Shown: positions 7,892 through 16,728 of the stretch, one piece after another
How positions within the stretch are numbered: position 1 is the first letter of the stretch
How the letters are laid out: each line of letters starts with the position of its first letter
Source: Hymenobacter aquaticus
GTDB taxonomy: Bacteria > Bacteroidota > Bacteroidia > Cytophagales > Hymenobacteraceae
DNA: 64,000 bases
NCBI RefSeq assembly: GCF_004765605.1
Contig: NZ_SRLC01000002.1
Coordinates: forward strand, 1,178,001-1,242,000
Direction of reading: 5' to 3'
Made by a program: the position numbers and the translations under genes
The notes under the pieces: model-generated
What the model was told of the DNA's origin: nothing
Database searches by the model: none
Seen by the model: only the letters and a program-made list of their open reading frames with translations

Positions 7892-10800
7892 TTACTGAGC
7901 CGCCGCGTACTGCGCGGCCTGCAATACTTTCTTGTATTCGGAGGGAAAGACCTTGACGAAGCGCCCGGCCTCCTCGGGCCAGTTGCCCAGCAGGTAGCCC
8001 GCCAGCTGGCTGCCGGTCAGCTGCTGGTGCTTGCGCAGCAGGGCCTGAATCTGGGCTTCGTCGTCGGCGTCGAGCGGGTCGAGCTCCACCATTTCCTGGT
8101 TGCAGTTGTCGGGAAAAGTGCCATCGGGGTCGTAGACCCAGGCTATGCCCCCGCTCATGCCGGCGGCGAAGTTGCGGCCGGTGCGGCCCAGCACCAGGGC
8201 CCGGCCGCCGGTCATGTACTCGCAGCCATGGTCCCCGACGCCCTCCACCACGGCCGTGGCCCCGGAGTTGCGCACCGCAAACCGCTCCCCGGCCTGCCCG
8301 CGCACAAACAGCTCCCCGGAAGTCGCGCCGTAGAGGGCCACGTTGCCGATAATGATGTTGTGCTCGGGGACAAACTTGCCGTCGGCGGACGGGAAAATGG
8401 CCAGCTGGGCCCCGGAAAGGCCTTTTCCCACGTAGTCGTTGGCTTCGCCTTCGAGGGCAAACGAGAGGCCCTTCACGCTGAAGGCCCCGAAGCTTTGCCC
8501 CGCCGAGCCGCGGAAACGGTAGTTGATGGTATTCTCGGGCAGGCCGGCGGCGTGGTAGCGCTTGGCAATTTCGTTGGAGAGCAGCGTGCCAATGGTCCGG
8601 TCGGTGTTGCGGACGGCAAACTCGGCAAACACCGGAATCCGCTCATTTAAAGCCTGCTCAGCTTGCGCTAATAGTTGCCAGTCGAGGATGTTGTCCAGGC
8701 CGTGGTCCTGGGCCTGGCTGTGGTAGAGCGTGCCGCCCGAGGGGTTAGCGGCCGGGTGGAGCACGCCCGAGAGGTCGAGGTGGCGGGCTTTCCAGTGGGT
8801 TATTCCCTCGCGCACTTTCAGAAACTGGGTGCGGCCCACCATGTCGTGTATCGTGCGGAAACCCAGCTCGGCCATGATTTCGCGCAACTCTTCGGCCAGG
8901 AAGCGGAACAGGTTGACAATGTGCTCGGGCTGCCCGCTGAAGAGCTTGCGCAGCTCCGGGTCCTGGGTGGCCACGCCCACGGGGCAGGTGTTGAGGTGGC
9001 ACTTGCGCATCATCACGCAGCCGCCCGCTACCAGGGCCGCCGTAGCCACGCCCCATTCCTCGGCCCCGAGCAGCGCGGCTACAGCCAGGTCGCGGCCGGT
9101 TTTGAGCTGCCCGTCGGCCTGCAGCACCACGCGGCTGCGGAGCTGGTTGCGCAGCAGCGTCTGGTGAGCTTCGGCCAAACCCAGTTCCCAGGGCAGGCCG
9201 GCGTGCTTGATGGAGCTGATGGGCGAAGCGCCGGTGCCGCCATCATAGCCGGCAATGAGGATGACGTCGGCGTGGGCTTTGGCGACGCCGGCCGCAATGG
9301 TGCCCACGCCGGCCTTCGACACCAGCTTGACGTTGATGCGGGCGGCGCGGTTGGCGTTTTTTAAATCGAAAATCAGCTGAGCCAGGTCCTCAATCGAGTA
9401 AATGTCGTGGTGGGGTGGGGGCGAAATCAAACCCACGCCGGGCGTAGCGTGCCGCACCTTGGCAATCCAACTGTCCACCTTGTGGCCCGGCAGCTGCCCG
9501 CCTTCGCCCGGCTTAGCGCCCTGGGCCATCTTGATCTGCAGCTCGTCGGCATTGGTCAGGTAGTGGGCCGTGACGCCGAAGCGGGCCGAGGCAATCTGCT
9601 TGATGGCTGAGCGCATGGAGTCGCCATTCGCCATTTTCTCGTAGCGCATCGGGTCCTCACCGCCTTCCCCGGTGTTGCTTTTGCCGCCGATGCGGTTCAT
9701 GGCAATGGCCAGGGTGCTGTGGGCCTCGTGCGAAATCGAGCCAAACGACATGGCCCCGGTGGCGAAGCGCTTCATGATATTTTCGGCCGGCTCCACTTCC
9801 TCAATGGAAATCGAAGGACGGTGGCGGGCAAAATCCAGCAGGCCGCGCAGGGTAAACATCCGCTCGGGCTGCTCATTGACCAGGCGGGCGTAGCGCCGGT
9901 AGGTTTCGTAGTTGCCGGTGCGGGTGGCCAGTTGCAGCAAATGCACGGTTTCGGGATTGAACATGTGGGCCTCGCCCCGGCGCCGCCACTGGTACACGCC
10001 GCCGTCGGGCAAGAGCTGCTGCTCCTCGGGCGTGCTGCTCTTGAAGCCCTGAAAGTGCTTGTAGAGTGTTTCGCGGGCAATTTCATCCAGGCCCAGCCCG
10101 CCGATGCGGGTTACGGCCCCGGTGAAATAGTGGTCCACCACCTGCTGGTTCAGCCCCAGAATCTCGAACACCTGGGCGCCGTGGTAGCTTTGCAGGGTGC
10201 TGATGCCCATCTTGGAGAAAATCTTCAGCAGCCCGTCGCACACGGCCTTCACGTAGTTTTTCACCAGCTGCCCGGCGTCCTGACTGGTGTTGAACCCGCC
10301 GCTCTGCTGCATGGTCTGGATGGTCGCCAGGGCCAGATACGGGTTGATGGCCGTGGCCCCGAAGGAGAGCAGGCAGGCAAAGTGGTGCACTTCCCACACG
10401 TCGCCGGCCTCTACCACGAGGCCCACCGAGCCCCGGTAGCCCTTGCGGATCAGGTGGTGATGCACGGCCGACACGGCCAGCAAGGACGGAATCGGGGCGT
10501 GCTTGGAATCCAGGCCCCGGTCGGAGAGGATCAGCACCTCGAAGCCGTCCTTCACCGCGTCTTCGGCGTAGCGGCACAGGCGGGCCAGGCCGTCCTGCAA
10601 GGAGCCGGGCTGGCCGTCGGCCTTGAAGTAAGACAGCAGGGTTTTGGCGTTAAACAGGCCCGTGTCGATGCTGCGCAGCTTTTCCAGCTCGTGGTTGGTC
10701 AGGATGGGCTGGCGCAGGGCCACGCAGTGACAGTGCATCTTGTCCTCGTCGAGGATGTTGCCGTTGTTGCCGATAAAGGTAGCCAGGCTCATCACCAGCC

Positions 10801-12415
10801 GCTCCCGAATCGGGTCAATCGGCGGGTTGGTGACCTGGGCAAAGAATTGTTTGAAGTAGCTGCTCAAATGCTGAGGCTGGTCGGAGAGGATAGCCAGGGG
10901 CACGTCCACGCCCATCGAGCCAATGGGTTCCTTGGCTTCCAGGGCCATGGGCGTGATAATCGTGTCGATGTCCTCCCGGGTGTAGCCGAACACCTGGTGG
11001 TACTTGAACACCGAGTCGGCGGCCAGGTCGGTAAACACCTGCCGGGGCTCGGGCAGCTCTTCCAGCCGGATCTGGTAGTCGTTGAGCCACTCGCCGTAGG
11101 GCTGCTGGGCCGCGGCCCGGGCCTTGATGCCCTGGTCGGTGATAATCTGGCCGGCCACAGTGTCAATCAGTAGCATCTTGCCCGGTTGCAACCGGCCCTT
11201 CTGAATAACGGTCGACTCGGGAATGGTCAAAACCCCGGCTTCGGAGGCCACCATCACCCGCCCGTCGTCCGTCACGACGTAGCGCAACGGCCGTAGCCCG
11301 TTGCGGTCCAGCATGGCCCCGATCTGCTGGCCGTCGGTGAAAATAAGGGCGGCCGGACCGTCCCAAGGGGCCATAAAGGTGGCATGAAACTCGTAAAACG
11401 CCTTTTTCCACGGGTCCATCTGGGTGTTGCCGTCCCAGGCCTCGGGCACCAGCATCATCATCACGTGGGGCAACGAGCGGCCCGAGTGCAGCAGGATTTC
11501 CACGATGTTGTCCAGGCAGGCCGAGTCTGACTGCCCTTCATCAATAACGGGCAGCAGCATGTCCATTTCCTCCGGGGAAAAGTAGGGCGACGCGTAGCTG
11601 CGCATGCCGGCGTAAAACCAGTTCAGATTGCCCCGCAGCGTGTTGATTTCGCCATTATGCGCCAAGAGCCGAAACGGCTGGGCCAGCTTCCACGACGGAA
11701 ACGTGTTGGTCGAAAAGCGCGAATGGACCATGCCGAACGCCGAGGTGACCCGCTCGTCGGACAAATCGGGGAAGTAGCCGCGCACCTGGTAGGTGGTGAG
11801 CTGGCCCTTGTAGACGATGGTTTTGCACGACAACGAGGCGAAGTAAAAGTCGCCGCCGGCCTTGAGGTTGGCTTCCAGCACCAGCTTGCCGACGTAGCGC
11901 CGCAGCACGTAAAGCTTCCGCTCAAAGTCCTCCGGATTCGTCACGCCGGCCGGCCGGCCAATGAAGACCTGCTCCATGTCGGGCTCGGCGGCCAGGGCCG
12001 TGGGCCCGATGCCGCTGGGGCGCACGGGCACCGGCCGGAAGCCCAGCACCGGCAGGCCCAGCTTGGTGGCCGCCTCGTGCATGAGCTGGCGGCAGGCGTC
12101 CTTGGTCGAGGGCTTTTTGGGCAGAAACACCATGCCCACGCCGTAGCTGCCGGGCTCGGGCAGCCGGATGCTCAGGGCGGTGCATTCTTCCAGGAAAAAC
12201 CAGTGGGGCAGCTGCAGCAGGATGCCGGCCCCGTCGCCCGAGTCGGAGTCGCAGCCGCAGGCGCCGCGGTGCTCCATATTCTCCAGCATGGTCAGCGCGT
12301 CGCTGATAATCTGGTGCGACTTCTGGCCGTTCAGATAGGTAATAAAGCCCGTACCACAGGCGTCGTGCTCAAACTCGGGGCGGTACAGACCCTGGGCTGC
12401 TATATCGGGATTCAT
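7892..12415 (-). CDS. gltB: Glutamate synthase, large (alpha) subunit
   Basis: 1,507 residues from MNPDIAAQGLYRPEFE; an in-frame extension to 12529 is not family-like. It makes two glutamates from glutamine and 2-oxoglutarate. Cys20 in HDACGTGF is the expected class II glutaminase nucleophile after propeptide removal. The FMN-binding synthase barrel contains NTGEGGEDPMRY and GYDGGTGASPISS. The [3Fe-4S] cysteines are in CVMMRKCHLNTCPVG. The C-terminal beta-helix domain carries MTGGRALVLGRTGRNFAAG. It is the main ammonia assimilation enzyme here and would use ammonia released by the nearby purine and urease pathways. Confidence 0.96.
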   Translation of the reverse strand: MNPDIAAQGLYRPEFEHDACGTGFITYLNGQKSHQIISDALTMLENMEHRGACGCDSDSGDGAGILLQLPHWFFLEECTALSIRLPEPGSYGVGMVFLPKKPSTKDACRQLMHEAATKLGLPVLGFRPVPVRPSGIGPTALAAEPDMEQVFIGRPAGVTNPEDFERKLYVLRRYVGKLVLEANLKAGGDFYFASLSCKTIVYKGQLTTYQVRGYFPDLSDERVTSAFGMVHSRFSTNTFPSWKLAQPFRLLAHNGEINTLRGNLNWFYAGMRSYASPYFSPEEMDMLLPVIDEGQSDSACLDNIVEILLHSGRSLPHVMMMLVPEAWDGNTQMDPWKKAFYEFHATFMAPWDGPAALIFTDGQQIGAMLDRNGLRPLRYVVTDDGRVMVASEAGVLTIPESTVIQKGRLQPGKMLLIDTVAGQIITDQGIKARAAAQQPYGEWLNDYQIRLEELPEPRQVFTDLAADSVFKYHQVFGYTREDIDTIITPMALEAKEPIGSMGVDVPLAILSDQPQHLSSYFKQFFAQVTNPPIDPIRERLVMSLATFIGNNGNILDEDKMHCHCVALRQPILTNHELEKLRSIDTGLFNAKTLLSYFKADGQPGSLQDGLARLCRYAEDAVKDGFEVLILSDRGLDSKHAPIPSLLAVSAVHHHLIRKGYRGSVGLVVEAGDVWEVHHFACLLSFGATAINPYLALATIQTMQQSGGFNTSQDAGQLVKNYVKAVCDGLLKIFSKMGISTLQSYHGAQVFEILGLNQQVVDHYFTGAVTRIGGLGLDEIARETLYKHFQGFKSSTPEEQQLLPDGGVYQWRRRGEAHMFNPETVHLLQLATRTGNYETYRRYARLVNEQPERMFTLRGLLDFARHRPSISIEEVEPAENIMKRFATGAMSFGSISHEAHSTLAIAMNRIGGKSNTGEGGEDPMRYEKMANGDSMRSAIKQIASARFGVTAHYLTNADELQIKMAQGAKPGEGGQLPGHKVDSWIAKVRHATPGVGLISPPPHHDIYSIEDLAQLIFDLKNANRAARINVKLVSKAGVGTIAAGVAKAHADVILIAGYDGGTGASPISSIKHAGLPWELGLAEAHQTLLRNQLRSRVVLQADGQLKTGRDLAVAALLGAEEWGVATAALVAGGCVMMRKCHLNTCPVGVATQDPELRKLFSGQPEHIVNLFRFLAEELREIMAELGFRTIHDMVGRTQFLKVREGITHWKARHLDLSGVLHPAANPSGGTLYHSQAQDHGLDNILDWQLLAQAEQALNERIPVFAEFAVRNTDRTIGTLLSNEIAKRYHAAGLPENTINYRFRGSAGQSFGAFSVKGLSFALEGEANDYVGKGLSGAQLAIFPSADGKFVPEHNIIIGNVALYGATSGELFVRGQAGERFAVRNSGATAVVEGVGDHGCEYMTGGRALVLGRTGRNFAAGMSGGIAWVYDPDGTFPDNCNQEMVELDPLDADDEAQIQALLRKHQQLTGSQLAGYLLGNWPEEAGRFVKVFPSEYKKVLQAAQYAAAQ

Positions 12416-12847
12416 CGGAAGTACGGTGTCGTGGATAGTGCGCCGACCCGGTGGAATCAGGCCGAAATGGCAAGATATTCCCCTGCCCGAAGTCCACGGC
12501 CCCGACTCGGTGCCTCCTACGATTTCCAACCGCGGAATACGGCCGCCTATTTTCCCGCAAAAAGCCCTCCTGCAATTCGTGAGGCAACTTTCCCAGCGGT
12601 TGGTTTTTACGACGGCCGACGCGGCGGGCTGGGCGGGTCCGCGGCCGGATTGCGCTTCGAGAATGGTAGCTGCGGGCTACATCTGACGCGGCAAAAAACG
12701 AGGCTGCCATTGGGCGCCGACCAGAAAAGCGCAGCCCGTAACCCCGCGTGGCGGCCGGGTTTGCAGCCCCGGCATGCGCCACGACCGGGGTTACGGGCTG
12801 GCATCCGCACCACAGGTCACAAACTATAAGTTGGTATAAGGCTAAGG
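12416..12847. other. Gene-free gap with a 14-bp inverted repeat
   Basis: Leader region of gltB (minus strand) and the end of the response regulator gene. Short open frames exist on both strands but none looks coding. It holds an inverted repeat with arms CAGCCCGTAACCCC (12732-12745) and GGGGTTACGGGCTG (12787-12800). No convincing promoter was found by eye. Confidence 0.6.
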
Positions 12848-13531
12848 TCAGGCGGCCCGGTCTTCCAGAATGTAGCCGATGCCGTTGAGGGTATGAATCA
12901 GCTTGGGCGTGAAGTTCTTGTCCACCTTTTTGCGCAGGTAGTTCACGTACACGTCCACCACGTTGGTGCGGGTGTCGAAGGCCAAATCCCAGACTTTCTG
13001 CACGATTTCCTGGCGCGTCACGGCCCGGCCCTGATTGTGCATGAAATACTCCAGCAAGGCCAGCTCCCGGCCCGTGAGGTCGATGCGCTTGTCGCCGCGC
13101 TTCACGATTTTGCTGCTGCCAAACAGTTGCAAATCGGCCACCTTCAGCACGGGCTCGGGCGGCTCCACGGCCGGGTAGCGGCGGTGCAGGGCCCGCAGCC
13201 GGGCCAGCAGCTCCCCAAACGCAAAGGGCTTAATCAGGTAGTCGTCGGCCCCGGCGTCGAAGCCCCGCAGCTTCTGCTCGGTGCTGGCCTGGGCCGTAAA
13301 CATGAGCACCGAAAGCTTGGCGAAGTGCTGCCGGACGTAGCCGCACAGCGCAAAGGCGCTGTCGTCGGGCAAGTCGGCCTTGAGCAGCACGGCCGTGTAG
13401 GGCGCGCCCGCCAGCATGGGCCGGGCCGAGGCCGTATCCAGGGCCACGGCCACCCGGGCCCCGTGGTGTTCGAGGCTGCGCTTGAGCAGCGCCGCCCCAA
13501 TCAAATCGTCTTCAATCAGTAAGATGTTCAT
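12848..13531 (-). CDS. OmpR/PhoB-type response regulator, atypical receiver
   Basis: 227 residues: receiver (about 1-115) and winged-helix DNA-binding domain (about 125-225, ending TLNGIGYILE). The acidic pocket (IEDD, residues 6-9), the conserved Thr in MFTAQ and Lys in YLIKPF are present. The position of the phosphorylated Asp holds Lys51 (VLLKADLP aligned with VLLDLMLP; codon 13379-13381), although Asp53 lies two residues on. It may therefore act without classical phosphorylation. The start at MNILLIEDD was chosen because residues encoded further upstream overlap the carbonic anhydrase gene in another frame. No sensor kinase lies next to it. Confidence 0.9.
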   Translation of the reverse strand: MNILLIEDDLIGAALLKRSLEHHGARVAVALDTASARPMLAGAPYTAVLLKADLPDDSAFALCGYVRQHFAKLSVLMFTAQASTEQKLRGFDAGADDYLIKPFAFGELLARLRALHRRYPAVEPPEPVLKVADLQLFGSSKIVKRGDKRIDLTGRELALLEYFMHNQGRAVTRQEIVQKVWDLAFDTRTNVVDVYVNYLRKKVDKNFTPKLIHTLNGIGYILEDRAA

Positions 13532-13593
13532 CCGCGCGTAAGTAGGGGGGAGGCGGGCTTGGCTCCCAGGGTAAAACAGGGCACGTAGGGTGG

Positions 13594-13680
13594 GATGCAA
13601 AAACAAAGCAGCGCGGGTTTCGGCCGGTGCCGCCGGGGTGGGTCGGCGGGTGGGCGCCGCGGCCCGAAGCCCACGCTGCT
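13594..13680 (-). terminator. Terminator-like hairpin after sulP-carbonic anhydrase
   Basis: Arms 13663-13680 and 13607-13624 pair at 16 of 18 positions. Read on the minus strand the second arm is followed by TTTGTTTTTGC. The long loop lowers confidence. Confidence 0.45.
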
Positions 13681-13695
13681 TACAGGCAGTAGCAG

Positions 13696-16080
13696 CTACG
13701 GCACGCCCAGGGCCGCGTCGGCGTCGAAGGGCGGAATGGCAATGATGGGCCCGCGGCCCGCCCCGGTGCTTACCGAGTAGATGGACGGCGGCTGATGCAG
13801 CGTGCCGGCCAGGCGGCGCAACCCCTCGGGGGCTACCTGGTAGCGGAAAATGGTGTCGTACTCGGCAAAGTCGCGGCGCACGTCCACTTCCAGGTCCCGG
13901 ATAACGCCGCCGTGAATGTCGTAGACCCAGCCGTGCAGGTGCAGCGGGGTTTCGGCCTGCTGCACGGTGGCGGTCTGGTGCAGGTTGTACACCTGCTCGA
14001 TGACGTTGAGCTCCACCAGGCGGCGGTACCGTTCCTCCTCGGTTTCCAGCGCGCCCAGCTCGTGCTGGTGCTGCTGCATCACCTCGCGCACCGTGCTCAG
14101 CCAGCTGCTCACCGCGCCTTCGTCCTCGTTCTGCATGGCCGCTTTCACGCCCCGGCAGCCGTAGTGCCCACACACAATGATGTGCTGAATCTGGAGCTCC
14201 TGCACGGCATATTGCAGCACCGAGGCCAGGTTCAGATCGGTGCTGACCACCAGGTTGGCCACGTTGCGGTGCACGAAGACTTCGCCGGGCGCCGTGCCGG
14301 TCATCTCACTCACCGACACGTGGTTGTCGGAGCAGCCGATGAACAGGAACTTGGGCGTCTGCTGGGCCGTGGCTTCGAAAAAGCGGGGGTTGCGGCGCAG
14401 CTTTTCGGCCACCCAGTTGCGGTTGTTTTCGAACAGCTTGTAGTAGGCCTCGAAGTCGGCTTCCTTGCCGCTCACGTGGGGCTGGCCGGCCAGGTTCTGG
14501 GCGTAGTCGTCGCCTTTGCGCAGGAAAATCAGCCGGATGTTGCGCTGCCGGGCCGTTTCGCGGAAGTTCTCAATGGCCCCCAGCACGTCCCGGTCGATAA
14601 AGGCCGAGTTGGTCCCGTCGATTTCCACCGTGGTGTTCACCGGAATGTCCTTGAGCACGGTCATGATGCTGGCCTTGTTCAGAAACGAGACATGCTCGCC
14701 CAGGCTGATGCGCAGATGCTCCTGGCCTTCTACCGAGTAGCTCTGGAAAAAGTGGGCATTCTTGTAGGTTTCGCGCAGCACGAAGAAGAACCCCACGGCC
14801 GCCCCAATGCCGATACCAATCAGCAGATCGGTCAGCAGAATGGCCCCGATGGTGACGATAAAGGGCAGAAACTCGGTGAGGCCGGCCTGGAAATGCTGGC
14901 GGAAGATGCTGATGCGGGCCAGCTTGTAGCCCGTCACGAGCAGGATGCCGGCCAGCGCGGCCCACGGAATCAGGTTCAGCAGCCGGGGGAACAGAATCAC
15001 GCTCAGCAGCAAAAAGCTGCCGTGCATCAGGGCCGCCAGCTTAGTGCGCCCCCCGGCGTTGATGCTCACCGAGCTGCGCACAATCACCGAGGTCAGGGGC
15101 AAGCCGCCGAGCAGGCCGCTCACCAGGTTGCCCACGCCCTGGGCCTTCAGCTCGCGGTTGGTGGGCGTTTTGCGCTTCAGCGGGTCCAGCTCGTCGGTGG
15201 CTTCCACGGCCAGCAGGGCTTCCAGGCTAGCCACCAGGGCAATGGAAAACGCCGCCGAGTACACCTTCACGTTGGCCAGCTGCGAGAAGTCGGGCAGGGT
15301 AAACAGGCCGATAAACTCGTCGGCGCTGGTGGGCACGGGCAGCCGTACCAGGTGGGTGCCGCCCAGCATGTAAGCCGGGCTGAGCAGGCCGGCCAGCGTG
15401 TTGATGGTAATGCCCACGATGATAACAATCAGCGCCGCCGGCACCGCCGACAGCACCTTGTTCCGCTTGAAAAACGGCTGCTCCCAGGCAATGAGAATAG
15501 CTAGGCTGACCAGGGCAATAACCAAAGCCGTGGCGTTGAACTCGCGCAGGGCGTGCTCCAGCAGGCCTTCCAGGTTGCCGCCGTTCCAGGAAAACAGCGC
15601 CAGCGACTCCACCGCGTCGGCGTCGTAGCCCAGCACGTGGGGCAGCTGCTTCAGAATCAGGATGATGCCGATGGCCGCCAGCATGCCTTTAATCACCGAC
15701 GAGGGAAAGAAGTTGCTGATGATGCCGGCCTTGGCCACGCCCATCACCAGCTGCATGAGGCCCGCCACGCAGATGGCCAGCTGTAGCGTCTTGAACGAAC
15801 CCAGCGCCTCCAAACTGCTCACCACCACCAGAATCAGGCCCGCTTCCGGCCCCGAGATACTCACGGCCGAGCGGCTCAGCGCCCCCACTACCAGGCCCCC
15901 GACGATGCCGGCAATAATGCCCGAAAACAGCGGGGCCCCCGAGGCCAGGGCTATGCCCAGACACAGCGGCACGGCCACCAGAAACGACACGAGTCCGCCC
16001 TGGAAGTCACTCTTGAAATAGGAAAAGTCCCAGGTTTTGGAACTGCCGGCTACGGTAGACATAGGCTTCGATACAGACAT
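13696..16080 (-). CDS. SulP transporter fused to beta-carbonic anhydrase
   Basis: 794 residues. The N-terminal half (about 20-450) is a SulP anion transporter with many membrane segments (GGLVSFLVAVPLCLGIAL, AVSISGPEAGLILV), followed by a short STAS-like domain (TVEIDGTNSAFIDRDVL). Residues about 560-760 form a beta-carbonic anhydrase. Zinc ligands Cys583, Asp585, His639 and Cys642 are present (IGCSDN, CGHYGC). The Arg that normally completes the CxDxR dyad is His587 here. Such fusions are thought to couple bicarbonate or sulfate transport to CO2 hydration. An AT-rich 650-base leader precedes it. Confidence 0.93.
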   Translation of the reverse strand: MSVSKPMSTVAGSSKTWDFSYFKSDFQGGLVSFLVAVPLCLGIALASGAPLFSGIIAGIVGGLVVGALSRSAVSISGPEAGLILVVVSSLEALGSFKTLQLAICVAGLMQLVMGVAKAGIISNFFPSSVIKGMLAAIGIILILKQLPHVLGYDADAVESLALFSWNGGNLEGLLEHALREFNATALVIALVSLAILIAWEQPFFKRNKVLSAVPAALIVIIVGITINTLAGLLSPAYMLGGTHLVRLPVPTSADEFIGLFTLPDFSQLANVKVYSAAFSIALVASLEALLAVEATDELDPLKRKTPTNRELKAQGVGNLVSGLLGGLPLTSVIVRSSVSINAGGRTKLAALMHGSFLLLSVILFPRLLNLIPWAALAGILLVTGYKLARISIFRQHFQAGLTEFLPFIVTIGAILLTDLLIGIGIGAAVGFFFVLRETYKNAHFFQSYSVEGQEHLRISLGEHVSFLNKASIMTVLKDIPVNTTVEIDGTNSAFIDRDVLGAIENFRETARQRNIRLIFLRKGDDYAQNLAGQPHVSGKEADFEAYYKLFENNRNWVAEKLRRNPRFFEATAQQTPKFLFIGCSDNHVSVSEMTGTAPGEVFVHRNVANLVVSTDLNLASVLQYAVQELQIQHIIVCGHYGCRGVKAAMQNEDEGAVSSWLSTVREVMQQHQHELGALETEEERYRRLVELNVIEQVYNLHQTATVQQAETPLHLHGWVYDIHGGVIRDLEVDVRRDFAEYDTIFRYQVAPEGLRRLAGTLHQPPSIYSVSTGAGRGPIIAIPPFDADAALGVP

Positions 16081-16250
16081 GAGGATTCCGGCGCGGCCCG
16101 AAAGCCGCGAAGCGGAACGAAAAAGCGAAAAGGCAGGAAGCAGAGCCGACGACGTGGCGTCAGGTGCGGACGGCCCGGCGTTAATTAGAGCTTCTAATCT
16201 GCGGGGCCGGTAAAAAGAACTTCAAATTCAGAAGGTTGGAATATCTATTA

Positions 16251-16258
16251 CAAAGGTA
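16251..16258 (-). promoter_or_regulatory. Promoter -7 element candidate for the SulP fusion gene
   Basis: CAAAGGTA on the plus strand reads TACCTTTG on the minus strand, matching the Bacteroidota TAnnTTTG box, in an AT-rich leader about 170 bases before the ATG. The expected upstream TTG about 20 bases away is imperfect. Confidence 0.35.
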
Positions 16259-16663
16259 TAGGCTTAATACGAAGCCAGAATTAAAGCAGTATTATAAGGT
16301 TATTAGATTCTTATTAAAAAGATATTAGAAACCGATGAAAAAAATTTGTTCGGTTTTATGGAGAATTAACGGTAGATAACAACTTTAATTGGTCTTTAAT
16401 TTATTTGGTGAACATGTATATATTTAACTGATGGTCAATAAGTTAATGATTTGAAATGGTGCGTATAAGAGTCGGTTTGTAGTGTAAAATTGTTTTTATA
16501 TTCCTGTATGAAAAGGCTTTAATCTGCCCTTATTCTGCCCTGAATAGTGTATTCAGGCTCTGTTGATGCATGTTATGTCGCCTGTGAGAAAGAACCGTAA
16601 TTGGCTTTAATAATAATTTAATGTGCGGAGGTCAGCGTAGATTGGCTTGTAGCCAATCGTACA

Positions 16664-16706
16664 TAAAAACGCCCCGCTGGCCATGTGAAAATGACCGGCG
16701 GGGCGT
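16664..16706 (-). terminator. Intrinsic terminator after the DUF6986 gene
   Basis: Perfect 9-bp arms ACGCCCCGC (16669-16677) and GCGGGGCGT (16698-16706), followed on the minus strand by a T-run. It lies just after the last gene of the purine operon. Confidence 0.8.
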
Positions 16707-16728
16707 GCCTTGTAATCAGGGAAAAAGG

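Larger units (their letters stand above)
16081..16728. other. AT-rich leader region without genes
   Basis: Much richer in A+T than its neighbours. It contains the probable promoter of the SulP-carbonic anhydrase gene and, at its right end, the terminator of the DUF6986 gene. No coding frame is convincing. Confidence 0.6.

Noticed and set aside
6602..8650. Long plus-strand open frame of 682 codons opposite gltD/gltB
   Set aside because: It is antisense to two certain genes and has the Val/Gly/His/Ala-rich composition produced by reading GC-rich genes backwards. Similar antisense frames at 16621-18153 and 13795-15504 were rejected for the same reason.
12607..12813. 68-codon minus-strand frame upstream of gltB
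   Set aside because: Composition is Arg/Pro/Cys-rich with no homologous look, and it runs through the inverted repeat; treated as non-coding.
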